From Botryllus schlosseri (lineage: Eukaryota > Chordata > Ascidiacea > Stolidobranchia > Styelidae): a stretch of 20,182 nucleotides of DNA. The notes under the pieces are model-generated. The model made no database searches. It saw only the letters and a list, made by a program, of their open reading frames with translations, and had not been told where the DNA came from. The stretch spans positions 1 through 20,182 of the forward strand of contig ATSW01009722.1 of assembly GCA_000444245.1 (NCBI GenBank), read 5' to 3'. Of this stretch, positions 1-8,800 are shown piece by piece (position 1 is the first letter of the stretch; the number at the start of each line of letters is the position of its first letter). The translations under genes and the position numbers were made by a program.

Positions 1-132
1 GATTCAGTAGAAATTGTTTGTATTTCGACTTGAATGTGGACATGCTTGATGAGACGATGACTGTTGGATAACTGGCGAGATATTGTTCCACAAATCAAGT
101 CCGGCGTATTTGATGGAGCGATGATCTTTTTT
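1..132 (-). mobile_element. Decayed LINE: C-terminal end of a reverse transcriptase ORF
   Basis: Read on the minus strand from about 132 to 61, the translation contains DHRSIKYAGLDLWNNISP. This is the R-S-I-x-Y-x-G-x-x-L-W-N-x-(I/L)-x-P block that closes the reverse transcriptase ORF of many non-LTR retrotransposons of the Jockey/CR1/L2 type. The family's usual tail, F-K-x-x-x-K-x-F-L-L, is present in a different frame at about 1-44 (TFKSKYKQFLLN), so at least one frameshift lies near 45-52. A stop interrupts the frame just upstream, before the K-K-D-H. The 3' end lies beyond the left edge. It sits within REV1 intron 1. The LINE assignment is inferred from motif shape; the clade is not determined. 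Confidence 0.5.
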
Positions 133-342
133 GTCTACCCTATGGCAGCTGGACGACGATATTTCATTTACTCATAAATTGCATCATCGAAAATGTCACA
201 AGATTTGAAGCACTGCGTAGTCGCTGGAAAGTTGGGAAATCTAAAATTCAATGGAAGGTAATGTACTGTTGAATTGTGAATTTAGTTGCACAATTTACGT
301 GATCGAAATCTAGTAACAGATGAAATAGCTATTTCCTGTTAT

Positions 343-1060
343 GTGCTGCCGGGGTCAGTACCAAAGTACTCAAGTAGGTTTTGTCAGGGTTACCATATTT
401 TGGGATCCGGAAAGGACACTTATGCAAATTATCGAGGTATTTAGACCAGACTAAAACCTGCTAGAATTTTTACAGGAGATTATGCTGTGTTGACTAAAAA
501 AAAACATAATTTCCCAGTCATACTTCCGAAACACCCGCATTGCAGATTTTGGGTCATTTATGGCGTTGTTTTTATCGTGCCTGTCCATGTCCACTAGCCT
601 GGCTGTCTAAGCTATAAAGGAGCACGAATTCCTAAAAAGGAAGACAGTTGGGCGTTCTCTTGAACACGCTCGATTTACTAAAGAAGGAGGACATATAATA
701 TGGTACGGTAACCCTAAAGTTTTGTTTACTTTCCCAAGTGGTTATAATTTTGTACTACTGACACTTCTACTGAACAGTTATTTTTATACAAGACTTATCC
801 TAGAATACTTACTTTTTTACTTACCAGACTTAGTAACCACTACTTGTACTTGAGTAAAAATTCATGCTTCTTGGACTTGAATAGAAACGTTGACTAACTT
901 TGCATATGTGGCACAAATAGTCATATATTACATATGTGCAGAGCTGCTCAATGACAGAGTTATTATACTTTTTTCGAAGTTTTGCCTTCTTACTCAGGTG
1001 GTTAAAATTTTAGATTACTCTTACTTCTCAAGTTTTAGTTTTTTAGGGAAAACTAGGCGG
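343..1060. repeat. Diverged repeat rich in ACTTGAG/CTCAAGT half-sites, interrupted by an inserted element
   Basis: This stretch of REV1 intron 1 carries many short half-sites (ACTCAAGT, CCCAAGTGG, TACTTGAGT, CTCAAGTTTT) like those in the better preserved element at 11394. It contains an imperfect direct duplication: about 718-785 and 977-1045 both begin AAGTTTTG, then share a (C/G)GTGGTTAAAATTTT-like core and (A)CTTCT. No trustworthy ends were found. It is probably the remains of a non-autonomous DNA transposon, split by the element at 385-717. A 70-codon open frame at 890-1102 lies inside it and resembles no protein. Confidence 0.35.
385..717. mobile_element. Non-autonomous terminal-inverted-repeat element (hAT-like), nested
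   Basis: The left end reads CAGGGTTACCATATT and the right end reads GGTAACCCTAA, giving a terminal inverted repeat of about 10 bp. Inside the right end is AAGGAGGACATATAATATGG; inside the left end is AAAGGACAC, consistent with diverged subterminal sequence. The flanks are GGTTTTGT at 377-384 and AGTTTTGT at 718-725, 7 of 8 identical, as expected for the 8-bp target duplication of hAT elements. The last base or two of the right terminus differs from the left, so the exact end is uncertain. There is no coding capacity. It interrupts the ACTTGAG-rich repeat, so it is younger than that repeat. Confidence 0.5.
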
Positions 1061-1064
1061 AGAA

Positions 1065-1150
1065 CAGTGGCTGTCAACCTTTTTGACCTCACTGGCCGGT
1101 AAAACTTCAAAACCTTTCTCGCGGACCAGTGAACCTTCAAAAACCAAAAT
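1065..1150. mobile_element. Possible hAT terminal fragment
   Basis: The stretch begins CAGTGGCTGTCAACC and continues with a TTTTTGACCTCACTGGCCGG-type sequence and TCGCGGACCAGTGAA. CAGTGG...TCAACCTTTTT followed by 'gcggacc' is a common shape for hAT-superfamily ends. No matching opposite end or target duplication was found, so it is either a solo end or a chance resemblance. Confidence 0.25.
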
Positions 1151-1435
1151 TCTTTCCAAATTTAATAACGATAACTTGATTGAAATATCGTGAACTCTAT
1201 TTAATGCCTTTTTGATACTAGATATTGAAGTTTCTACAAGGTGAAGTTCGCGACGTCCTGTTTAAGACCATCAACTTGATTGTGATTGTGAGTTTGATAT
1301 AGGCTCTATTTTACTGCCAAGAGTTGCTTAATTGAAGTTTGTAGATGCGGGGTGAGTACACATTGGTATATATTTATCATCGGGACAAGCTATCGATACG
1401 CTGAATTACCAACCATTTCCAAGTAGGCTACCAAC

Positions 1436-1683
1436 CTGGAATAATACATATGATATTTCCCGCCGTTCTTTGCCATTATCACTTTCAACTCATCATGACT
1501 TGGGTCAGTCCATCCATTGACGTATATCGCGACGCCTTGGAAAATCGCGGAGCTCTGCGTTTTAGAAATCGCATCCTGATCAAACTGCTCTTCCAGCTTC
1601 CTGGCTTTTTCAAGCATATAACCGCCGTGACCTTCCCATCCTGTGTTCTCCGCGTTAACACGGAATTCACCACGACCAGACAT
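1436..1683 (-). CDS. REV1: REV1 DNA repair protein, first coding exon (start of BRCT domain)
   Basis: The exon encodes 82 residues plus two bases of a split codon. REV1 is the Y-family deoxycytidyl transferase and scaffold of translesion synthesis in the nucleus. The N-terminus matches the family closely: AENTGWEGHGGYM (residues 11-23), a K-L-E-E-Q-F block at 29-34, then the start of the BRCT fold with IFQGVAIYVNGWTDPS (47-62), the G-G-K-Y-H-x-Y-Y-S stretch (74-82) and a split Arg codon. In vertebrate REV1 the next residues are the K-T-T-H-I-I block; here a donor site (CCAG|GTTGGTAG) falls exactly at that point. The ATG at 1683 fits, because family members begin about ten residues before the A-E-N-x-G-W motif. 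No continuing BRCT exon was found in 1-1435, so intron 1 exceeds 1.4 kb and the rest lies off the left edge. An acceptor-like TTGCAG just upstream of the ATG may mark a 5'-UTR intron. Confidence 0.9.
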
Positions 1684-2699
1684 GATACTGCAATCTATTT
1701 TTATTTCAATTCCATTGCAACTTCTAATTTATCTAGAGGATGAGGACAATGTACCGATTATTCCAAAGATATCACTAAATTCATAATAACATATTGAACT
1801 GGTGTTGAGTTGGCTTTTAAAGACTCGTCTGTGTATGTTCAGTAAAGTGGACTAACATATTGAACAGCATCAAATTTGCCTATTTCAAGGATTCACTGTC
1901 TTGAAGCAACATAGTAATGCAGAATGACGTTGAGATGGCACCACATGAGATGATAAATGACAATCACATGTTAACGATGTCATTCATTCTGAATTAAACG
2001 GATATTTCATTAACATACCGAAACCTCGGCAATACACAGTAAGATGCTGTATGTATTATAACTCATAATATTAACACAATGCAATATCAATAAATTAAGA
2101 CCAAGTTATCAAGTACTTTGAAAATATTGTACATGCCATACCACAAACACTAACCATGAATTCGGATGGGGTAGAGTACAATCATCAGCTAGTTGACAAA
2201 AATAATGAAGTGTGTATTCGAAGTCATGATTTGATCACAATATTCAGAATATTCCAAGCACAGGTACTTAATGCAGTGATATTGGCAGAATGGGATAAAG
2301 GGGAAGCGTAGAACAGGATCAGACACAAATCAGTATGAAATGTTTTTGATCACACAAAATTGGGAACTGAAGTTGGAGCATATTGAAATGGAGTGCCCAA
2401 TTTCAAGGCGATTGGAAACTAATTATGTTGTTTCTATGAACTGGTTAATAGACTGATTCAGCAGGCTATATTTTATATAAAACCAAGACCCAGCACATCA
2501 AATGCGGACTGTTGTAAACGCAATCACCGACACATAGATTACGTTAAGGTGAGTATGGTGTTATTAACAGTGATATTTTCAACCTTTCAGATTTTGAAAT
2601 TGCTAATTCGTCACATTGAACACTAAATAAATGGCAATTCACAAACGAGTGATAGATAAATTGTCATAAATAAGCGAGATATACAGGTAAAACTCAGTT
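1684..2699. other. Gene-free interval between REV1 and MPC2
   Basis: About 1 kb, AT-rich, without a convincing coding frame on either strand. It should contain the REV1 promoter and 5' UTR and the MPC2 3' UTR, both on the minus strand. A weak direct repeat built on AACATATTGAAC occurs at 1788 and 1854, 66 bases apart. The only other structure noted is the TATA/donor/acceptor/AATAAA arrangement at 2474-2629. No canonical minus-strand AATAAA was seen close to the MPC2 stop. Confidence 0.5.
2474..2629 (+). promoter_or_regulatory. Candidate TATA promoter of a very small spliced transcript
   Basis: TATATAAAA lies at 2474-2482. About 65 bases downstream is a strong splice donor, TTAAG|GTGAGTATGG, with GT at 2549. 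A good acceptor, TTTTCAACCTTTCAG, ends at 2590, and a branch-point-like TATTAAC lies between them, outlining a 42-base intron. AATAAA follows within 40 bases, in CTAAATAAATGG around 2624-2629. The only start codon in the first exon (2502) opens an 11-codon frame. The elements are individually common, so this is a weak inference from their order and spacing. Confidence 0.2.
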
Positions 2700-3062
2700 C
2701 TATACTTCTTTCTTCTCAATACTTCGTTGGTATTGCAACACTCTGTAAACTTGAAAAGCGCCAGTTATCCCAAGCGCAATGTTCACTGAAAACAATACCC
2801 AATTTTTGGGAATAATAACAAGTGAATATCGCGACCATATAAGTCCAGTTGCCGCTAACGATACGGATTGATTCAGGCTAAGTTTATCTGGTGGACGAAA
2901 GTAATCGGACAGTCCCGCGATAACCAAAGACCATTTGAAAGCAGGAGCCCAGAAATGTATAGTCTTCAATCCGGCTGGATGATTCCAACGCTTAATCATT
3001 TTGGGTGACAACCGCTTTTGAATTCTGGAATCCAAGCGCACCAATGCTTGACGGAGACTCAT
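2700..3062 (-). CDS. MPC2: Mitochondrial pyruvate carrier subunit 2
   Basis: This 120-residue protein is one half of the MPC1-MPC2 heterodimer, which imports pyruvate across the inner mitochondrial membrane to feed pyruvate dehydrogenase. Diagnostic blocks are NHPAG at 27-31, HFWAP at 36-40, KWSLVIAGLSD at 43-53 and WSRYSLVIIPKNW at 76-88, the hallmark of MPC2. Three hydrophobic segments fit membrane helices, roughly 34-52, 66-83 and 89-107, after a basic amphipathic N-terminus. Length is close to the human protein's. The coding region has no intron. A candidate 5'-UTR intron acceptor (TGATTTCAG, minus strand, ending at 3111) lies 49 bases upstream of the ATG. The next gene on either side is more than 1 kb away, so there is no operon-like packing. 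Confidence 0.96.
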   Translation of the reverse strand: MSLRQALVRLDSRIQKRLSPKMIKRWNHPAGLKTIHFWAPAFKWSLVIAGLSDYFRPPDKLSLNQSVSLAATGLIWSRYSLVIIPKNWVLFSVNIALGITGAFQVYRVLQYQRSIEKKEV

Positions 3063-4480
3063 AGTCAGAGTATTCTGTATTCGCCGAGTTACGGCACTCG
3101 TTTAATTAATCTGAAATCATACAATGCAATGATAATACAATAATTTTACATCATTTGAAATAGTGAAAGGAAGATAACTCAAATACGAAATCCTATTAGC
3201 CTGCTCCGAAATTTGTTTCGTTGGAACAGACAAAATCAGCACACAGATTCAACGGCATTATATTGGTCAGTCAGACTATAATAACATGAGCATAAATGCG
3301 AACTAGAAGACAACAACAACTTTGATGGACCATCCGTCAAATTATTGTAGTGATAATTTGCGGAGATCCTACTGGCCAATATTGCACAATGTCAAAAAGA
3401 TCGCCAAGAATTCAAATTCCTCAGTTGATCAGCAAACTTGCTAAGATCTGTATCTAATACACAAGGTCAACTTCGCATTATATGTGGTAGTTGGTCCTTG
3501 AAATCGAACCCGATGTTGCTAATCTCATAATATAAGACATCAATAATCCAAACGCGAATGAGATATGCTTATGCAACATAGCGCACTATATATATACTGA
3601 CATTACGCAATCAACCACCTCACAGGAGATTGAAAGAAAAATTCCAATGTTGAATAGTTTCAATGCATGAATCACAAACGTCAAATATTCCTATGTCGCG
3701 AATATACCAGTGTGAGAAAATAAGTCATAAAGCTCAAGTAATGGGCATTATGTATCGATATCATGAAACGTTCTTTCCCCATTTCATCACTGTGGGCTAT
3801 CCATATTTTGCAAACATAATGATTTAATTGATATTTAAACAGGATCTGTCCACAATGTAAATCTGTTGGCTATTGCAAATGACCATGTCTTTTGCTGAAG
3901 CATATGCTTAGATCTTAATGCATTTCATTATACAAATAGATATCACTGTATTTGCTCAAGTTTCTGTGATTTGATTCAGTACTGGTAGCTACCAAAAATC
4001 AATTTGATAGCAAATGTAAAGGTTGACACAACTAACCAAGCTCTTTCAAATTATACTACAACCAATGTGATCCTAATAAAGCTCTAGATATAGATCCAGC
4101 AGCATCATCTTCTATGGACATTGGACAATGAACGTTAAGTTTAAAAAATCAAATAATAGGCAATCCTGAAACAAACAACATTTTGTAAACCGTCAAAATT
4201 AAATGTGACATATTGTTCTGGGTACTAAGNNTCAGACGTCAACTAGTTCTGGAACCTTTTTGAAATAATGAGCATTCATGTAGATATACTTTTGGATACA
4301 GTATACTTATGAAAAGTTTGACGAATATGTGATGCGATCCATCAATGGGAATCATGGCGAATAGGTGATTATTCATTCGGTACTCTGTTCAACTGTTCCA
4401 TTATAGTTTGACACTTGAAATTGCGTTTCNATGTCATGTAGCAATTGCGAATAACTGTTGATCAAGGCCACTTTTCATAA
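3063..4480. other. Gene-free interval between MPC2 and SNX3/12
   Basis: About 1.4 kb of AT-rich sequence with no open frame resembling a protein. It must include the MPC2 promoter and 5' UTR at its left end and the SNX3/12 3' UTR at its right end. A GGTTCGATTTC-like box occurs on the minus strand near 3495-3507 without tRNA structure around it. Two unresolved bases lie at 4230-4231 and one at 4430. I see no terminal repeats or long palindromes. Confidence 0.5.
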
Positions 4481-4975
4481 TCAGTTGGTGTTACGAACTT
4501 TTCCAGGAGTGTAATTCTTATCAATGGACTCGTGCTGTAGAAACATGTGCAGACAATTCTCGTTTTGAGCTAGAGGATGGCCGGCGACTTTGTTGATGAA
4601 CGTTTCCAATCCTTTTCTTCGCTCTTCGATGAAATCATCTTCAAATATCCCTTCGTCACTACGGAATGGTAACATTCGTTTTAGAGCTTTTCCTGGCAAT
4701 GCCGGCACTACAATCTTGCTGTCTCTTTCTAGCTCGCCGCGCAACCATTCGAAATCACTGTATCGCCGTCTGACAGATGATTCTTTGGACTTGAATACGG
4801 GTAAATTAGTCTTCAATTTGACTTCATAGTCGGTGTATTTCTTCCCTCGCCCGATTCCGTGCGTCTCGGGATTTACGACTTCGATTTCAAGGAAGTTTGC
4901 CGGCAGGCTATACGCGTCGTTTAGATCTTGTCTAGGGGCGTCGAGCCTTCTCGTGAAGGGTTCATCTGCAGCCAT
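4481..4975 (-). CDS. SNX3: Sorting nexin 3/12 (PX-domain endosomal sorting protein)
   Basis: This 164-residue protein is a small sorting nexin made of little more than a PX domain. It binds phosphatidylinositol 3-phosphate on early endosomes and works with retromer in recycling cargo such as Wntless and the transferrin receptor. The family N-terminus is present (LNDAYSLPANFLEIEV, 18-33), then R-G-x-x-Y-T-x-Y-E. The lipid-binding RRRYSDFEWL is at 69-78, the proline loop PALPGKA at 91-97, and IEERRKGLE at 116-124 supplies a second phosphate-binding Arg. The end, FINKVAGHPLAQNE (126-139) then CLHMFLQHE, is typical. Length matches human SNX3 (162). The single invertebrate form is usually ancestral to both SNX3 and SNX12, so either symbol is acceptable. 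The coding sequence is uninterrupted, whereas the human gene is split. SPEF2 lies divergently upstream. Confidence 0.95.
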   Translation of the reverse strand: MAADEPFTRRLDAPRQDLNDAYSLPANFLEIEVVNPETHGIGRGKKYTDYEVKLKTNLPVFKSKESSVRRRYSDFEWLRGELERDSKIVVPALPGKALKRMLPFRSDEGIFEDDFIEERRKGLETFINKVAGHPLAQNENCLHMFLQHESIDKNYTPGKVRNTN

Positions 4976-5113
4976 AATGTCACTAATTTTCCAAAAAAGG
5001 CAACGAAACTAATCACTGATGCTGCAACGGAAGCTTGACTGTGGCGAAGCAATACCCTTCTGAAATGCAGTGCGATGTATTACTCCATCTAGTGTAGATA
5101 TTACGCCAGTTGA

Positions 5114-5178
5114 GGAATCGGTTGAGCGAATATGATTGACATATCTATCCACCCCACTGAGCTCCACCCACTGAGCTA
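5114..5178 (-). repeat. tRNA-like D-arm with duplicated A box (possible SINE remnant)
   Basis: On the minus strand, TAGCTCAGTGGG (5178-5167) matches the polymerase III A box. GCTCAGTGGGTGGAGC (5176-5161) folds as a perfect 4-bp tRNA D-stem (GCTC with GAGC) around an 8-base loop. The A-box core AGCTCAGTGGGG occurs again at once (5163-5152). A very weak B-box-like CAACCGATTCC lies at 5124-5114. No full cloverleaf can be drawn, so this is not a working tRNA. A tRNA-derived SINE head or tRNA pseudogene is the likely source. Confidence 0.35.
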
Positions 5179-5716
5179 TATAAACACCCACGTAGTTGTC
5201 TTGGTTACCAGAAACGCTCACGATTCTGGCGTTGTAATGGGGATGTCGCACGCAGTTCTCGATAAAGGTTCCAATCGTTCTTAAAATAGCTTGTACAATG
5301 TAAGTTAGCGACAGGTTATTTAGTTGCACTAATGGAGAAGACAAAAGTTGATAAGATAATTTCGCACAGAACTCAATCATGATTAAAATAGCTTGAGAAT
5401 AGAGGTGTTGATAAGACATTTTGGTTCATGCTGAAAAGGTCAATACGTATGTGCTGCGGTNCGATACTGCAATACCGTTTCCTACCTACAGGTTCATAAT
5501 GTTTGAAATAAAGCGCCAATACAAATTATCAAATTTATGCCAACTTATACGGACTTTGTGTATTATCAAAAAAGAGTTTATGGAGCTTGACCCAACATTC
5601 AAATATTCATGCCGTTGGTGTCATATTTGGTGACATGATTGTTGATATACAATTTTCTTATAAATTCTCTGCTGACGATTACCCCTGACGAGTGTCAGTC
5701 ATAAATATTCAAGTTT

Positions 5717-5747
5717 ATTTCAATATGCATATAAGGCATATTGAAAT
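5717..5747. repeat. Perfect hairpin, 12-bp arms, upstream of SPEF2
   Basis: ATTTCAATATGC and its exact reverse complement GCATATTGAAAT flank a 7-base loop (ATATAAG). It lies about 145 bases before the SPEF2 start codon. The centre also reads ATGCATAT, resembling a POU-type site. It may be a cruciform-prone element, a dimeric factor site or the relic of a small foldback element. The sequence alone does not choose between them. Confidence 0.6.
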
Positions 5748-5890
5748 TCTGTAGGCTACCTCTAAGAGTCTCTTCAAATCTATTACAGTTGCTTGGCCTA
5801 TCTTGGTACAGGCATACCCTGGAATTGTAGCAATAATAAAAAGTTCACTGTTATCTTATACTTCAGTCTCCCGTCCTAAATGTATCAAAC

Positions 5891-8800
5891 ATGACTGAGA
5901 TTCTGTGTAACTGGTTAAATAATGACTTGAAGCTCTCGAAAGCCGTGGACAAGTCCCACGTGGCTCGCGACTTTTCAACGGGATATCTATTTGGAGAAAT
6001 ATTCCACCACTTCCAACTGCAAGATGACTTTGATTCGTTCTCCGCCGGACAGTCGTCGAACACAAAGATGCAAAATTTCATGCGTCTCGAACCGACTTTC
6101 CACTTGCTGGAAATTCCGTTTGACGCAAACATCGCTTACGATGTTATGTCGCAAAAATACGGAGTCGCCACGAGATTGTTGTACCAAATGTACATAAGCC
6201 TGCAGAGGAAAGTGAAAAATAACTTGACAGGGGTTGCGATGCAAACTATGAGACCGGCAGCACCTGTTAAACTAGAAAAAATCGAGAGCGGGCTTTACAA
6301 AGAACGTCTAAAGACATTGATACCTCGCGAGAGCGACTTGACGATGGATCAAGTGACTGAGAAATTTGTCCAAAAGCGCGAGGAAATTCAGAAAAAGGCG
6401 CTGTCGAAACAATATAAGGAATACATGCAGTACGCCGCGATTAAGGAAGAACAGAGGAAGAAAGCTTTAGAGAAAGCAAGAGACAACCGTTTGGAACAGA
6501 CAAAGTTGCTTGCGAAAATTCAAGCAGCCGTGGTGCACATTCCAAAACCGCCTCCGTCAAAAACGCTACAAGCGATTAAAAGCAGGAGAGATTTCAGAAG
6601 TAAACAAGAAGCCGAGTCGACACGGCGTGGAATCAAGAATTTTGAAGAAAACCTCAAAAAACTAGTAGCTCCCACCGCGATTCAGAGTANTCAAGAAGAA
6701 GATGAAATGGTCGGGGGATCAGATTATCTCGATCGAATCAAAACCAGGCTTTCCGAAGAAAGAGTTGCTAGAGAAGAGCGTGCAAAAAGACGCAGAAAAG
6801 TCNTAGTCGACCAAATGAAAGCACATCACGCTCAGGAAGAGGCGCATCGTCAAGAACAAATCGTGCAGCGTTTAATGAGACAATCTCAAATGGAAAGAAG
6901 GGTCGCGGTGCAGCTAATGCAGATTCGGTCGGAAAAAGATAACATCCGTAGAAATCGCATATTCAGAGAGAAGCAATTTGAAGAGAGAAGGCTAAAAGAT
7001 TTCCAAGACGCTCTTGATTTAGAAGAAAAACTTGCGAAACTAGCGAGACAGGAATATGAGGAAAATGCGGCAGAAGAGAGAGAACGTCACAACCGCAACA
7101 TGGNTCGGAAGAGACAGGAAAAATATCGGAAGCACTACAAAATTTGTGGCGATATCTTGTCCAGCATTATAGATTTTGCGTCGAAAATCGTAGAGTATCG
7201 CGAGCTGACTGAGCGAAAGGTACCGGAGAAACTAATCCGGGAATGGAAGAATCTGTATCGTGAAGGCCAACCGATTTACGAAGACCGCGTAATTGATGAG
7301 GAAGGAGAAATCGCGTCAAAAAGATCCGAGATACTGAACTCGCAGGATTTTGCGGAGTACAGAAACATGCTAGGAGAATGGAAGCCAGACGACTCGGCGG
7401 AATTCAAAAAACCTCCGGCCGGAAATATTTTGGGACACATCCTCCATCGTATGTTCGACATGGTGCACCCGCCTGAAAATGCCCCGGAAAGCCCGAAATT
7501 TCCAGATTTTCCAATACGCGCTGCCATTGCCGGTAAAATGTTCTCCGGGAAGACTACTGTCTTGGATAGGCTAACCAAGAATCACAACATCGCTCATCTT
7601 AGAATTGAGAAGTTAGTTAACGAAGCCATTGATGCTTTCAAAGCAAAAGAACCGGCTTTGAAAACACCGCAAGCTGTGGAGATCGCGAGCGTTAATATCG
7701 TAGCCCCTACGCCGGCCACTGCGGAATCTGGTCACCGTCGCTTGAGTTCGGATGAAGAGAATGAAAAAGATAACGACGCAGAGAAAGATGTGACGCAGCT
7801 GAGCAAAAGAGCTGAACTCGGANAGCAAGCTATAGGCTACTTGGAATCAGGAGTTGAAATACCGGATGCTATCCTAGTGGAGATTATCGCAGAAGAAATA
7901 CATCACATACCAGAAGGCCGAGGTTGGATATTAGATGGATTTCCTGTCACAGTCCAACAAGGAGTATTACTGGAAAAAGCAATCACAGGCAATGACGTTT
8001 CTTTANCAGCAGCTCCGGTGAAACGTAAAGCTTCAAAGACATCGTCACTTGTAGCAGATCCGAATCCACCTAAACCGCCTGTTATTGGTACAACCGCTCT
8101 TGATATTGTTCTGGTTCTTGACGTCAGTGATGAGCTTGTATTGAAACGATCACTCGGTAGAACACAAGAGAGTAAGGAAGACACTGTTTTCCATGAGGAA
8201 TTCTCCCCTGCGCCGCACGGATCTCGAACCGGACTCGGCAAAGCAGAGAAGATATACGACGTAGAAGATTCCGCTTACGACAGAGACCAGGTTCAAAACC
8301 GCGTGGCAAAGTTTCACGATGATTGGAAAAAGTTGGAGGCTTTTTACGGCAAGCTATCCTGCGTACAGCGTGTTGATGCGGAGCAAGATAGGGACAGTGT
8401 ATTTCACGAGGCGGAAAGTATCTTGTTTCAGACATTGGAGAAAGTCAAAGGTACGGACTCTACAGATATCGATACCAAGTCAGAAGAACNAGAAGAAGAA
8501 GTCAAGGATGAGCCACAACCTCAGGCTACACCTAAACCACCGTCGGATACGTCCCGGGCGTCATCGCCTAAAAGCAAAGGGTCAAAAGCGCCTAGCCCGT
8601 CCGGGTCTCGGAAAGGAAAATCGCCTAAAGGCCGAGATAAGAGCGCAGAAAAAGGTAAAAAATCAAGGAGCCCCTCAGGATCGAGAAAAGGTAGCGGGAA
8701 AAACAAAAAATCAAGATCACCAACGCCAACTGAGATCCCACCGCCCGAAGAAGTACAAGGACCGCCTCCCCCAAAACCTGGAGACTCGAATTGGGTGTAT

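Larger units (their letters stand above)
4976..5890. promoter_or_regulatory. Divergent SNX3/12-SPEF2 interval
   Basis: This 915-bp stretch separates two divergently transcribed genes and must hold both promoters. It contains a tRNA-like repeat (5114-5178) and a perfect hairpin (5717-5747). An acceptor-like CTTATACTTCAG ends at 5866, 24 bases before the SPEF2 ATG, allowing a 5'-UTR intron. A 136-codon minus-strand frame (5009-5419) and a 70-codon plus-strand frame (5421-5633) resemble no known protein and are treated as chance. One unresolved base is at 5461. Confidence 0.4.

Noticed and set aside
890-1102. 70-codon plus-strand frame
   Set aside because: Lies within repeat debris in REV1 intron 1 and crosses element boundaries; no protein similarity recognised.
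1788-1866. Two AACATATTGAAC words 66 bases apart as a tandem repeat
   Set aside because: Similarity beyond the 12-base word is weak; noted only in the interval description.
3490-3515. GGTTCGATTTC box on the minus strand, considered as a tRNA gene
   Set aside because: The flanking bases do not pair as a T-stem and no A box lies at the right distance.
4481-4975. SNX3/12 as a dead retrocopy because it has no intron
   Set aside because: The frame is intact at full family length with all lipid-binding residues, and there is no A-tract or target duplication around it.
5009-5419. 136-codon minus-strand open frame between SNX3/12 and SPEF2
   Set aside because: No recognisable domain, mixed composition, and it runs through the tRNA-like repeat; treated as a chance frame.
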